DNA of 64,000 bases from an uncultured Eubacteriales bacterium (GCA_900545175.1 UQYF01000009.1:1-64000); one strand, 5' to 3'. Counted from the first letter of the stretch, positions 17,646-27,053 are shown. The notes: generated from the sequence alone by a model not told the origin. Translations and numbers: made by a program.

Positions 17646-18593
17646 ATGATAGAAGAAGTAGTAACTGTGGCGATGCCGGTAAGTGAGAAGATTGTTATCC
17701 GCAAGAACAGGATAATGTCGGAAAAGCTTGACAATAAGGCGAAGAGATTGTCGATAGTGACCGGAATACATGGCGATGAGCTTGACGGTCAGTACATATG
17801 CTATGAGCTTAACCACAGGATTAATGAGCATATAGAGCTGCTTGATGGTATAGTGGATATATATCCGGCTGTCAATCCGCTCGGAATTGAGAGCTGTACA
17901 AGAGGCATGCCTATGTTTGACCTTGATATGAACCGTGTGTTTCCGGGAATCGAGAACGGTGCAACGGCTGAGTATCTTGCGTCTAAGATTGTGAATGATA
18001 TTATAGGAAGTGACATGTGTGTAGATTTACACTCATCGAATATATTTATAAAAGAGACTCCGCAGGTGCGTGTGTTTGACCAGTTTAAGGATAAGCTTAT
18101 GCCTTATGCGTATCTTCTCAATGCGGATTTTATATGGGAATATAAGATAAATACTGTGCTTGAGGCAACTCTTGCTAACAGTCTCAATCATCTTGGGGTG
18201 CCGACGCTGGTGATTGAGATGGGCGTTGGAAACAGGATTGAGAAATCATATGGAGACCAGATTATAGAAGGCATATTTAACCTCATGTGTGAGCTTGGAA
18301 TGTGGAAGGGGCAAAAGACACCTGTGAGGAAGCCGATGATATCGACTGAGGGTGAGATTACAGTGATTCATGCCAAGGTTACTGGCTTGTTCGTGACGGC
18401 AGATGGTGCCATGATGAAGTATGTACAGTTCGGAGAACATATAGGTGATATAGTTGAACCGCTCACCGGTAAGCTGCTGCACCGTGTTGAAGCACCGTGT
18501 GAGGGCAGGATATTTACGTTCCGTGAGTATCCTGTAGTCTATGAGGGAGCCATTTTGTGCCGGATTTTCACGGGAGGTAAGCAGAATGGTTAA
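17646..18593 (+). CDS. M14-family succinylglutamate desuccinylase/aspartoacylase-like hydrolase
   Basis: 315 residues. It carries the zinc-site residues of the AstE/AspA branch of M14: His42 and Glu45 in GIHGDE, and His129 in VDLHSS, plus Asn96-Arg97 in DMNRVFPG for substrate carboxylate binding. The C-terminal 90 residues form the barrel-sandwich domain of this family (VTGLFVTADGAMMKYVQFGEHIGDIVEPLTG). Substrate is unknown; relatives cleave N-acyl amino acids or act on carboxypeptidase-type substrates. Cytoplasmic. Its stop overlaps the start of a second family member by 8 bases (ATGGTTAA). Start: AGGAGATTTGT then ATG. Confidence 0.88.
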   Translation: MIEEVVTVAMPVSEKIVIRKNRIMSEKLDNKAKRLSIVTGIHGDELDGQYICYELNHRINEHIELLDGIVDIYPAVNPLGIESCTRGMPMFDLDMNRVFPGIENGATAEYLASKIVNDIIGSDMCVDLHSSNIFIKETPQVRVFDQFKDKLMPYAYLLNADFIWEYKINTVLEATLANSLNHLGVPTLVIEMGVGNRIEKSYGDQIIEGIFNLMCELGMWKGQKTPVRKPMISTEGEITVIHAKVTGLFVTADGAMMKYVQFGEHIGDIVEPLTGKLLHRVEAPCEGRIFTFREYPVVYEGAILCRIFTGGKQNG

Positions 18594-19521
18594 GAAGGAA
18601 TTGTATACCCTTAAGGGTTATCACAGAGAAGATTTTAATATAACAGGATACAGCTTCGGAAGCGGTGAGAAGGCTGCCTGCATAGTCGGAGCGATAAGAG
18701 GAAATGAATACCAGCAGATGTATATCTGCTCACAGCTTATAAAGATTCTCAGAGGGCTTGAGGAGAGAGGACAGATAACAGCGAACAATGAGATTTTGGT
18801 TGTTCCATGTCTTAACCACTATTCCGTGAATGTGCAGAAGCGTTTCTGGGCAATGGACAATTCGGATATCAACAGAAGATTTCCAGGAATACACGGAGGA
18901 GATACAACACAGAATATTGCCGCTGAATTTTTTGAAAAGGTTAAAGGTTACAGCTACGGAATACAGTTTACAAGCTTTTATATGCAGGGAGATTTCATAC
19001 CTCATGTGCGTATGATGGAGACAGGACATCAGAGTCCGAGCCTTGCAAATCTGTTCGGACTTCCGTATGTTGTTATAAGAAAGCCTAAGCCGCTTGATAC
19101 GACAACGCTCAATTATAACTGGCAGATGAGTGGGACATGTGCATTTTCAATATATACAGAGTGCAGTGATTATATAGATGATGCTTCCGCAAGACAGGCT
19201 GTAGCAAGTGTACTTCGCTTCTTGACGAGAATGGGTATAATAAAGTATTATAACCATAGCGGATTTATTGCACATGTACTTAACGAGGATGAGCTTATGG
19301 CTGTTAAGACCAATACTGCGGGACTTTATCGCAGGTTAAAGAGTCCTAGCGACCCTGTATACAGAGGAGATATCATAGGCGAGGTTATTGACCCTTATGA
19401 GGGTGAAGTAATCAATCAGATTATTTCACCTACGGAAGGAATTATATTCTTTGCACATACCGCACCTACGGTTATGGAGAACAATGTTGTCTACAGAATT
19501 ATCCGTAGACTTCATGAGTAA
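18586..19521 (+). CDS. M14-like paralogue lacking zinc ligands (predicted pseudoenzyme)
   Basis: 311 residues, same fold and similar spacing as its upstream neighbour, but the zinc ligands are replaced: the H-x-x-E motif reads RGNE (Arg38) and the third ligand region VDLHS is IQFTS (Thr129 in place of His). The Asn-Arg pair survives in DINRRFPG, and the C-terminal barrel-sandwich domain is intact, so the reading frame is under selection. The likely role is a non-catalytic partner of the active paralogue (inference from the 8-base overlap). The start at 18586 follows GGGAGGTAAGCAG; earlier in-frame ATGs lie inside the upstream gene. Confidence 0.8.
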   Translation: MVKKELYTLKGYHREDFNITGYSFGSGEKAACIVGAIRGNEYQQMYICSQLIKILRGLEERGQITANNEILVVPCLNHYSVNVQKRFWAMDNSDINRRFPGIHGGDTTQNIAAEFFEKVKGYSYGIQFTSFYMQGDFIPHVRMMETGHQSPSLANLFGLPYVVIRKPKPLDTTTLNYNWQMSGTCAFSIYTECSDYIDDASARQAVASVLRFLTRMGIIKYYNHSGFIAHVLNEDELMAVKTNTAGLYRRLKSPSDPVYRGDIIGEVIDPYEGEVINQIISPTEGIIFFAHTAPTVMENNVVYRIIRRLHE

Positions 19522-19569
19522 TAAATAACGCACAAAAATATGTCATGGGACATGAACATGGAGGACAAA

Positions 19570-22500
19570 ATGAGCAAGGTTAGACGAGTTTATTCTGAGA
19601 AGATGCCTGCATTCGCTGTCAAGGCAAAGGAACTAAGTGATGAGATTTCCAATTATCTTAACATTAATACGGTTAAGAATGTACGAGTACTTATCCGTTA
19701 CGATATTGAGAATATCTCTGATGAAGTGTACAAGGATGCACTTGTTACTGTCTTTTCTGAGCCGCCTGTAGATTATGTTTATGAGGAGGATTTTAAGAAG
19801 AGTGAGAGCGAGAAGGTTTTCGCTGTTGAATTTCTTCCGGGACAGTTCGACCAGAGAGCCGATTCTGCCGTACAGTGTGTGAAGCTTCTTAAAGAGGACG
19901 AGGAGCCTGTTATAAGAACTGCTACCGTATATGTCATCGATGGAGGTGTTACGGATGATGAGCTTGCACGAATCAAGAGCTTTTGTATTAACCCTGTAGA
20001 TTCAAGAGAGGCTGATATGGTTAAGCCGGAGACTCTTGTTACTGTCTTTGCTGAGCCGGCAGATGTCAAGATATTTGATGGCTTTAAGGATATGGAGGAT
20101 GACAAGCTCTTAGAACTTTACAAGTCACTTGGTCTTGCCATGACATTCAAGGATTTTAAACATATACAGAATTATTTTAAGAATGAAGAGAAGCGTGATC
20201 CATCCATGACGGAGATTCGTGTTCTCGATACATATTGGTCTGACCATTGCCGCCATACCACATTCTCCACAGAACTTAAGAATGTAAGCTTCGGTGATGG
20301 AGATTACAAGAAGCCTATTGTCGATACCTATAATCGCTACCTTGCCGATAGAGAGGTTATCTTCAAGGGCAGAGATGACAAGTTCGTGTGCCTTATGGAT
20401 ATTGCACTTCTTGCTATGCGTAAGTTAAAGAAGGAAGGCAAGCTTGAGGATATGGAAGTATCCGATGAGATTAATGCATGCAGCATTGTGGTTCCTGTCA
20501 CTATAGATGGTGTTACAGAAGAGTGGCTTGTCAACTTTAAGAATGAGACACATAACCATCCTACAGAAATAGAGCCGTTTGGTGGCGCTGCTACATGTCT
20601 CGGAGGAGCAATCCGTGACCCGCTTTCAGGCAGAACTTATGTATATCAGGCAATGAGAGTTACAGGTGCAGGAGACCCTACGGTTCCTGTAAGCGAGACA
20701 CTAAAGGGTAAGCTTCCTCAGAAGAAGCTTGTTCGCGGTGCTGCCAACGGATACAGCTCATATGGTAACCAGATTGGTCTTGCAACAGGCTATGTCAAAG
20801 AGATTTATCATCCTAATTACGTTGCAAAGAGAATGGAAATCGGTGCCGTAATGGGAGCTGCGCCTAGAAAGAATGTCATTCGTGAGACATCCGATCCGGG
20901 TGATATCATCATTCTTCTCGGTGGAAGAACAGGACGTGACGGCTGCGGCGGTGCCACAGGTTCATCTAAGGTTCATACAGAGGCGTCCATTGAGACATGC
21001 GGTGCAGAAGTCCAGAAGGGTAATGCACCTACAGAGCGCAAGATTCAGAGATTATTCAGAAGAAGTGAAGTAAGCCTTCTTATTAAGAAATGTAATGACT
21101 TTGGTGCAGGTGGTGTGTCGGTTGCAATCGGTGAGCTTGCTGATGGACTTAATATCAACCTTGACAAGGTTCCGAAAAAGTATGCAGGTCTTGACGGAAC
21201 AGAGATAGCAATCTCTGAGTCACAGGAGAGAATGGCAGTTGTTGTTGACAAGAAGGATGTTGACAAGATGCTTGCTTATGCGGCAGAGGAGAATCTTGAA
21301 GCTGTTCCTGTAGCCGAGGTTACACCTGAGAAGAGACTTGTCATGTATTGGAGAGGCAAGAAGATTGTTGATATCAGCAGAGCGTTCCTCGATACTAATG
21401 GTGCTCATCAGGAGACAGATGTGCATGTCAACATTCCATCTAAGGACGGCAGCTGCTTTAATGCTCCGGTTGTCAAGGATGTGCGTGCAAAGTGGCTTGA
21501 GACTCTTGCAGACCTCAATGTATGTTCACAGAAGGGACTTGTTGAGATGTTCGATGGCTCAATCGGTGCAGGCTCGGTATTCATGCCTTACGGTGGTAAG
21601 TATCAGCTCACTGAAGTTCAGACTATGGTTGCGAAGCTTCCTGTTCTTAAGGGTAAGACCGATACTGTAACAATGATGAGCTACGGCTTCGACCCATATC
21701 TCTCATCATGGAGCGCTTACCATGGTGCCGTATATGCAGTGCTTGAGTCAGTTGCCAAGATTGTCTGTGCAGGTGGTGATTTCTCCAAGGTAAGATTTAC
21801 ATTCCAGGAGTACTTTAGAAGAATGACTGAGGATGCATCACGCTGGGGTGAGCCTTTTAAGGCACTTCTCGGTGCTTATGATGCACAGCTTGGTTTTGGA
21901 CTTCCGTCAATCGGTGGTAAGGACAGTATGTCAGGTACCTTTAACGATATGGATGTTCCTAACACGCTCGTATCCTTCGCGGTTGATGTTGCAAAGTCAC
22001 AGGATGTAATTACACCTGAGTTTAAGAAGGCAGGGAACAAGATTGTTCTCTATACAATCAAGACGGATGAATATGACCTTCCTGATTATGTGGCAGTAAA
22101 GAAATTATATTCGGATATAAGCAAGGATATTGCAGACGGTGTTATTGTGTCTGCATATACACTTGATGCAAAGGGAGTTGCGGCAGCAGTCAGCAAGATG
22201 GCATTCGGTAACAAGCTTGGCGTTAAACTTGATAATGCAGCAGTGAGTCCTGATGAACTTTTTGCTCCGATGTATGGATGCATCGTTGCAGAAGTTGCGG
22301 AAGGCAGGAATGGTGCTGCGGCAGGTAAAGTAATCGGTGAAGTCACAGATAATGCAGCATTTGAGTATGCTGATGTAAGGATTGATGTCGAGGAAGCTCT
22401 TGCTTCATGGAAGGCTACTCTTGAGAAAGTATTCCCTACAGTAGCAGTAAAGGGCGGTAAGGAGCTTGATACACCTGTATACAGCACAGATAAGATATAT

Positions 22501-23322
22501 GTATGCAAGAATAAGGTTGCCAAGCCTACAGTATTTATTCCTGTATTCCCGGGTACAAACTGTGAGTATGACAGTACTAAGGCATTCGAGCGTGCAGGTG
22601 CGGATGTTGTGACTAAGGTATTCAAGAACCTCACTGCGGATGACATCCGTGATTCAGCTCATGAGTTCGCTGATGAGATTAGGAAAGCACAGATTATAAT
22701 GTTCCCGGGCGGATTCAGTGCAGGTGACGAGCCGGATGGTTCGGCTAAGTTCTTTGCGACAGCTTTCAGAAATGCAGCTATCACAGAGGAAGTCAACAAG
22801 CTCATAAATGAGAGAGACGGTCTTGTGCTTGGTATCTGTAACGGTTTTCAGGCTCTCATAAAGCTTGGCCTTGTACCTTACGGTGAAATCAGAATGCAGA
22901 CACCTGACTCACCTACACTCACAATGAATACAATAGGACGTCATGTATCTAAGATGGTTTACACAAAGGTTGTCACTAACAAGTCACCATGGCTTGCAGG
23001 TGCGCAGCTTGGCGGAGTATATTGTAACCCGGCATCACATGGTGAGGGACGTTTTGTAGCTAATGATGAGTGGCTTAAGAAGCTCTTTGAGAACGGACAG
23101 GTTGCTACACAGTATGTAGATGTGAACACAGGAATGCCTACAATGGAAGAAGAGTGGAATCCTAACGGCTCATATATGGCTATCGAGGGTATCACAAGTC
23201 CTGACGGAAGAATCCTTGGTAAGATGGCTCATTCTGAGCGCCGCGGTGATTCGGTAGCTATCAATATTTACGGAGAACAGGATATGAAGATATTCGAATC
23301 CGGTGTGAAGTACTTCCTTTAA
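19570..23322 (+). CDS. purL: Phosphoribosylformylglycinamidine synthase, single-chain
   Basis: 1250 residues, catalysing the ATP- and glutamine-dependent conversion of FGAR to FGAM in purine synthesis. The large form is complete: N-terminal domain, two AIR-synthase-like ATPase repeats (SYGNQIGLATG, GGRTGRDGCGGATG, PSIGGKDSMSGT) and a C-terminal glutamine amidotransferase (about 985-1250) with the nucleophile Cys in LGICNGFQAL and the catalytic His/Glu region SHGEGRF. The start at 19570 follows GGAGGACAAA; ATGs at 19540-19558 are upstream alternatives without a site. It is separated from other pur genes and follows the M14 pair by 48 bases. No purine riboswitch is seen. Confidence 0.96.
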   Translation: MSKVRRVYSEKMPAFAVKAKELSDEISNYLNINTVKNVRVLIRYDIENISDEVYKDALVTVFSEPPVDYVYEEDFKKSESEKVFAVEFLPGQFDQRADSAVQCVKLLKEDEEPVIRTATVYVIDGGVTDDELARIKSFCINPVDSREADMVKPETLVTVFAEPADVKIFDGFKDMEDDKLLELYKSLGLAMTFKDFKHIQNYFKNEEKRDPSMTEIRVLDTYWSDHCRHTTFSTELKNVSFGDGDYKKPIVDTYNRYLADREVIFKGRDDKFVCLMDIALLAMRKLKKEGKLEDMEVSDEINACSIVVPVTIDGVTEEWLVNFKNETHNHPTEIEPFGGAATCLGGAIRDPLSGRTYVYQAMRVTGAGDPTVPVSETLKGKLPQKKLVRGAANGYSSYGNQIGLATGYVKEIYHPNYVAKRMEIGAVMGAAPRKNVIRETSDPGDIIILLGGRTGRDGCGGATGSSKVHTEASIETCGAEVQKGNAPTERKIQRLFRRSEVSLLIKKCNDFGAGGVSVAIGELADGLNINLDKVPKKYAGLDGTEIAISESQERMAVVVDKKDVDKMLAYAAEENLEAVPVAEVTPEKRLVMYWRGKKIVDISRAFLDTNGAHQETDVHVNIPSKDGSCFNAPVVKDVRAKWLETLADLNVCSQKGLVEMFDGSIGAGSVFMPYGGKYQLTEVQTMVAKLPVLKGKTDTVTMMSYGFDPYLSSWSAYHGAVYAVLESVAKIVCAGGDFSKVRFTFQEYFRRMTEDASRWGEPFKALLGAYDAQLGFGLPSIGGKDSMSGTFNDMDVPNTLVSFAVDVAKSQDVITPEFKKAGNKIVLYTIKTDEYDLPDYVAVKKLYSDISKDIADGVIVSAYTLDAKGVAAAVSKMAFGNKLGVKLDNAAVSPDELFAPMYGCIVAEVAEGRNGAAAGKVIGEVTDNAAFEYADVRIDVEEALASWKATLEKVFPTVAVKGGKELDTPVYSTDKIYVCKNKVAKPTVFIPVFPGTNCEYDSTKAFERAGADVVTKVFKNLTADDIRDSAHEFADEIRKAQIIMFPGGFSAGDEPDGSAKFFATAFRNAAITEEVNKLINERDGLVLGICNGFQALIKLGLVPYGEIRMQTPDSPTLTMNTIGRHVSKMVYTKVVTNKSPWLAGAQLGGVYCNPASHGEGRFVANDEWLKKLFENGQVATQYVDVNTGMPTMEEEWNPNGSYMAIEGITSPDGRILGKMAHSERRGDSVAINIYGEQDMKIFESGVKYFL

Positions 23323-23414
23323 TGGTTTTGCACTGTCAGATCTAATTGCTGACAGAATGGATAGATATGGTCATAGTGTTTGAGATATAGCTGTATAATT
23401 AAATGTAAAGTCAG

Positions 23415-23496
23415 AACATGTGTAACAACATCGACCGCCAAAGCCTCCGGCAATTTATAGCCGGAGGCGGAGGTGGCAGGTGTTGTGAAGCATGTT
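23415..23496. repeat. Large imperfect hairpin after purL
   Basis: An 82-base inverted repeat: outer AACATG/CATGTT and ACAACA/TGTTGT, and an inner perfect GCCTCCGGC/GCCGGAGGC stem around AATTTATA. The tail is only weakly T-rich. It could terminate purL or be a structured element. The rest of the purL-lepB gap (23323-23638) shows nothing I can name. Confidence 0.5.
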
Positions 23497-23638
23497 TTGG
23501 CGATTATTTATTTATTCAGAAAAAGTAATAAAGAAAGTGGTGAAGGTTAAAGAAATTGCCATAAAATAAATATATATGAAGGCTTTTTTATAGAGAGTAT
23601 GCTGCCTGTTGACAGCAGCATTGGAGATTGAGATCAGT

Positions 23639-24163
23639 ATGAAAAAAAGTGTTAAGAAAGAGATATTCGGATATCTTAAGATAATTGTTGCAGGGGTGAT
23701 TATTGCAATCCTGCTAAATAAATTTGTTATCATAAATGCGGACATTACGTCTGAGTCGATGAGCACCACTTTTGAGAAGGGTGATAAGCTTATCGGTCTT
23801 AGGCTCAGCTATATATTTTCCAAGCCGGAGAGAGGCGATGTTATTATATTTGAGTATCCGGATGATGGAGAGAAGCTTCTTATAAAGAGAGTCATAGGAC
23901 TTCCGGGGGAGATGGTCATAATAAAGGATGGACTTGTATATATCAACGGCAGTGAGGTGCCGCTTGAGGAACCTTACGTCCATGACGTGAGCAGGCAGGA
24001 TTTCGGACCTTATCTAATTCCGGCAGACTGCTATTTCGTGCTGGGGGACAACAGGGATAATTCTAAGGATTCAAGATACTGGAAGAATACCTACGTCACG
24101 AAGAAGCAGATAATTGCCAAGGCATTGTTCAGATATAATAATGGATTTAAGATTATAGAATAG
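23639..24163 (+). CDS. lepB: Signal peptidase I
   Basis: 174 residues, type I signal peptidase that removes Sec/Tat signal peptides at the outer face of the membrane. One N-terminal membrane helix (about 10-33) is followed by box B with the catalytic serine in TSESMSTTF, box D with the catalytic lysine in LIKRVIGLPGE, and box E GDNRDNSKDSR. Length suits the Gram-positive P-type enzymes. The ATG at 23639 is chosen over an upstream TTG because it gives the normal short cytoplasmic N-terminus. Monocistronic with its own terminator. Confidence 0.94.
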   Translation: MKKSVKKEIFGYLKIIVAGVIIAILLNKFVIINADITSESMSTTFEKGDKLIGLRLSYIFSKPERGDVIIFEYPDDGEKLLIKRVIGLPGEMVIIKDGLVYINGSEVPLEEPYVHDVSRQDFGPYLIPADCYFVLGDNRDNSKDSRYWKNTYVTKKQIIAKALFRYNNGFKIIE

Positions 24164-24179
24164 CTTATACTTTTTGTTT

Positions 24180-24215
24180 AGACCTGACACGTTTTACGTT
24201 CCAGGTCTTTTGCTT
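24180..24215 (+). terminator. Terminator of lepB
   Basis: Stem AGACCTG/CAGGTCT followed by TTTTGCTTTTT. Confidence 0.75.
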
Positions 24216-24379
24216 TTTAAGTTCTTTTCAGGGTAATATATGATGCCAAATCAGCTTTCGTGTCAAAAGTATCCCATTCATGACGGGAGCATTGTTTTTT
24301 GCCGGTCATCGGATATAATTTTATTGACACCTGAATCATAGATATGTGTATGTATATAACAAGAAAGGAATGAGTCGAA

Positions 24380-24751
24380 ATGAAAATAAATAATCAAAAT
24401 AAGAAGAGGTATATGCTGCTCCTTTTTGCAATGATAGTCATGTTGCTTGTATTTAAGATAATATATATCAGACGTGAATATATTGATTTGAATACGGATT
24501 ATAGTGTTTACGTTGTTATGTTTATGCCTTTTGCAATCTTCTATGCACTAAAATATATGGACAATATAACAAGTGTGCCTGCATTGAACTGGATCTGTAC
24601 CGTTCCTATGAGTATGTATCTTTATCAGAGCAGGTATCTTCGTTTCAAACAGCTTGTCATGAAGAATGGCAGAAGATTTTACATATCATCAAGAAATGTG
24701 ACAGAGGTAAAAAACAGATTTAAGAAATTTAATGAGGAAAGACATGATTAA
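24380..24751 (+). CDS. Small membrane protein with LytTR-like C-terminal tail
   Basis: 123 residues with two hydrophobic segments (about 10-28 and 43-60). The last 40 residues (SRYLRFKQLVMKNGRRFYIS and following EVKNRFKKF) resemble the C-terminal strands of LytTR DNA-binding domains, but the first half of such a domain is absent. It may be the rebuilt remnant of an AgrA-type regulator, or an unrelated small membrane protein. It overlaps the next gene by 7 bases, so the two are co-transcribed. A TTGACA at 24324 lies upstream. Confidence 0.5.
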   Translation: MKINNQNKKRYMLLLFAMIVMLLVFKIIYIRREYIDLNTDYSVYVVMFMPFAIFYALKYMDNITSVPALNWICTVPMSMYLYQSRYLRFKQLVMKNGRRFYISSRNVTEVKNRFKKFNEERHD

Positions 24752-25594
24752 GAAATACTTAAATATATTATTTTATATGTTTTCATTTATATTTATATAT
24801 TATCTGCTTGTTTCTGGTACAAATTATGAGATTTTACCAAGCTTATTGATTATGATAATTATCTTTATAGACATTGTGATGTATGTTGCTGATGAATATG
24901 AAAGCAGTATTATAACAGAAAGACAAAAATCAGCGGTGTATTTAAAAGATTTGGAAAATCAAAGGGAGAATGTTGAAGCAATAGAACAAAGAAACTTAGA
25001 AACAGAAAGACGAAATCATGATTTAAAAAAGAATGTAAGACTTATCAAGGACTTAATAGAAAATAACCGGTACGATGAAGCCAGGGAATATGTATGTAAA
25101 CTGGAAGAAAAATGCAGCACATATTTTTCGTACCGGTTGTATTCTAAGCATTCTGTGATAAACTCTCTTTTGAATTCCAAGCTTGAGTTCTGTCAGTCAA
25201 ATGGCATTGATGTCAAATGCTTTGTCTGTGGAAAATAGATGGTGTCGATGATGTTGAATTGTATTGCCTGTTGGTAAATTTATTGGATAATGCGATTGCG
25301 GCGGCACTGTTGAGTGAAAAACCTTATATAAGTATATTTATTAACTGTTCCGATACAGAGATTTATGGAGAATTTATTAATACCATAAAAACTACAAAAT
25401 GTTCTGACTTTGAAGATTTGATACCTGAAAATAATAAAGACGGACATGGATATGGTTTGCTGAATATACATGAAATAGTCAAAAAAAATAATGGCAAGAT
25501 TGATTTCTTACTGCTTGATTCTGATAAGGTAAAAGTTACCTTTAGGATAAAGAAATTGATGACAAAAAGCAGACGAATATGGCAGGATTGTTGA
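24745..25594 (+). pseudogene. AgrC-type GHKL sensor kinase with a frameshift
   Basis: Read through one frameshift, this is a short sensor kinase: two membrane helices (about 7-45), a coiled-coil, a dimerisation region with NHDLKKNVRLIKDLIENN, then the GHKL ATPase domain with LLVNLLDNAIAAAL and GYGLLNI. The first frame ends at a TAG (25236-25238) after ...DVKCFVCGK. The second frame resumes with KIDGVDDVELYCLL. One extra A in the AAAA run near 25232 would restore the frame. No response regulator follows. It is probably a decaying Agr-like system; a base-calling error in the A-run cannot be excluded. Confidence 0.7.
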
Positions 25595-25660
25595 AAAATC
25601 ATTTCTTGGAACTATACTGAAACAAAATATTACCTGCATATTAAAAAAACAAAAAATATA

Positions 25661-25689
25661 TTGACATTATAAAGAAGGTGTGTTAATAT
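25661..25689 (+). promoter_or_regulatory. Promoter of infC-rpmI-rplT
   Basis: TTGACA (25661-25666), a 17-base spacer and TAATAT (25684-25689): nearly consensus for the housekeeping sigma factor, followed by the attenuator leader. Confidence 0.8.
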
Positions 25690-25864
25690 ACCACTGTTGT
25701 GAAAATAAAGAAGAGTATCCGCTCTCACCTCAGCACATATATGTGACTCGGGTTAATATTCCAAGCTTTGACGGGCTGCTGACTGGTGTGCCCTTAAGCG
25801 TTGAGTATGCGGATGGTTTTCTATCTGCATTTTTTTTGCGAAAATATGATGGAGGTGCACTACA
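25690..25864 (+). promoter_or_regulatory. Attenuator leader of infC-rpmI-rplT (L20-leader type)
   Basis: About 175 bases of untranslated leader. A terminator is formed by ATGCGGATGG/CTATCTGCAT plus eight T (25807-25837). An upstream segment with TATCCGC (about 25712) can pair with GCGGATG of the terminator's 5' arm, giving a mutually exclusive antiterminator. In Firmicutes, ribosomal protein L20, encoded by the last gene here, represses its operon by promoting such a terminator. The class assignment rests on position and folding logic. Confidence 0.65.
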
Positions 25865-26371
25865 ATTAGCGACTTAATGATTAACGAACAGATCAGAGAC
25901 AGAGAAGTACGTCTGATTGGTGAAAATGGCGAACTTATTGGCATCATGTCTGCCAAAGAAGCATATAAGCTGGCTCAGGAGGCAGAGCTTGATCTTGTAA
26001 AGATAGCTCCTACAGCAAAGCCGCCGGTATGTAAGATTATCGATTATGGCAAGTATAAGTATGAGCTTGCAAGAAAAGAGAAGGAAGCCAAGAAGAAGCA
26101 GAAGGTTATCGAGATTAAGGAGGTTCGTTTATCTCCGAACATCGAGGATAATGATCTTAACACCAAGGTTAGTGCAGCCAAGAAGTTCTTAGAGAAGGGC
26201 AATAAGGTTAAAGTAACCTTAAGGTTCAGAGGTCGTGAGATGGCTCATATGGCAAGCAGCAAGCATATTCTTGATGACTTCGCTAAGATGCTTGAGGAAG
26301 TAGCAGTTGTTGAGAAACCCGCCAAGGTAGAAGGCAGAAGCATGACACTGGTTTTAGCACAGAAGCGCTAG
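25865..26371 (+). CDS. infC: Translation initiation factor IF-3 with AUU start codon
   Basis: 168 residues. IF-3 binds the 30S subunit, prevents subunit joining and checks the start codon. N-domain 1-75 ([25 protein letters not shown]...), C-domain 82-168 with FRGREMAH. A perfect GGAGG (25851-25855) is 9 bases upstream of ATT at 25865, while the first ATG (25877) is 21 bases away. The ATT gives the usual I/M-S-D-L-M-I-N-E start seen in many infC genes. AUU starts in infC allow IF-3 to repress its own translation. First gene of the infC-rpmI-rplT operon. Confidence 0.9.
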   Translation: MSDLMINEQIRDREVRLIGENGELIGIMSAKEAYKLAQEAELDLVKIAPTAKPPVCKIIDYGKYKYELARKEKEAKKKQKVIEIKEVRLSPNIEDNDLNTKVSAAKKFLEKGNKVKVTLRFRGREMAHMASSKHILDDFAKMLEEVAVVEKPAKVEGRSMTLVLAQKR

Positions 26372-26399
26372 AATACAATATTTAAGGAGGATTTACATC

Positions 26400-26597
26400 A
26401 TGCCAAAAATAAAGACAAGTAGGGCAGCAGCAAAGCGTTTTAAGAAGACAGGTTCAGGACAGTTAAAGAGAATGAAGGCTTACAAGAGCCATATCCTTAC
26501 TAAGAAGAGCACAAAGAGAAAGAGAAATCTCAGAAAGGCTACTTTAGTTGACCAGACAAATCTTAAGGCAATGAAGAAGATTTTACCATACCTCTAA
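26400..26597 (+). CDS. rpmI: Ribosomal protein bL35
   Basis: 65 residues, very basic. The family start [15 protein letters not shown] is intact, and the C-terminus [11 protein letters not shown] is typical. It is part of the large ribosomal subunit. Start: AAGGAGGATTTACATC then ATG, 28 bases after infC. Length is normal. Confidence 0.97.
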   Translation: MPKIKTSRAAAKRFKKTGSGQLKRMKAYKSHILTKKSTKRKRNLRKATLVDQTNLKAMKKILPYL

Positions 26598-26696
26598 GAT
26601 AGAGTCGTACTCGGTAAAGCTTTATAAGATATGACGGTGCATTGCCGAGATGGTCGGCACGTGCTTAGAATAGAAATTTAGGAGGAATAATTCAAA

Positions 26697-27053
26697 ATGG
26701 CAAGAATTAAAGGCGGTTTAAACGCAAAGAAGAAGCACAATAGAGTATTAAAGTTAGCTAAGGGTTATAGAGGAGCTAGATCTAAGCAGTACAGAGTTGC
26801 TAAGCAGTCTGTTATGAGAGCTCTTACAACAGCTTACGCTGGTAGAAAGCAGAAGAAGAGACAGTTCAGACAGTTATGGATCGCAAGAATCAATGCTGCA
26901 GCAAGAATGAACGGTCTTTCATACAGCAAGTTCATGTTCGGTCTTAAGAACGCAGGTGTTACAATGAACAGAAAGATGTTAGCTGAGTTAGCTGTTAACG
27001 ATGCAGCTGCATTCACACAGTTAGCAGAGGTTGCTAAGGCTAACCTTAAGTAA
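26697..27053 (+). CDS. rplT: Ribosomal protein bL20
   Basis: 118 residues, a 23S rRNA-binding assembly protein and the likely repressor of this operon through the leader at 25690. The long basic N-terminal helix ([18 protein letters not shown]) and the globular C-domain ([26 protein letters not shown]) are both intact. Codon use is strongly biased to the highly expressed set. Start: AGGAGGAATAATTCAAA then ATG. The 99-base gap after rpmI contains nothing I can name. Confidence 0.97.
   Translation: MARIKGGLNAKKKHNRVLKLAKGYRGARSKQYRVAKQSVMRALTTAYAGRKQKKRQFRQLWIARINAAARMNGLSYSKFMFGLKNAGVTMNRKMLAELAVNDAAAFTQLAEVAKANLK

Noticed and set aside
19540..19569. purL starting at the first ATG (19540)
   Set aside because: The conserved start MSKVRRVY at 19570 follows GGAGG; the earlier ATGs have no site and one overlaps the GGAGG.
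23430..23475. c-di-GMP riboswitch suggested by a GCCAAAGCCTCCGGC-like segment
   Set aside because: The conserved receptor bases and second stem are missing; it is part of a simple palindrome.
24322..24338. TTGACACCTGAATC as another end of the miniature element family
   Set aside because: Only 14 bases match and the inner sequence does not; it is more simply a -35 region.
25680..25877. 65-codon frame in front of infC
   Set aside because: It covers the attenuator leader and its terminator, lacks a ribosome site and runs out of frame into infC.
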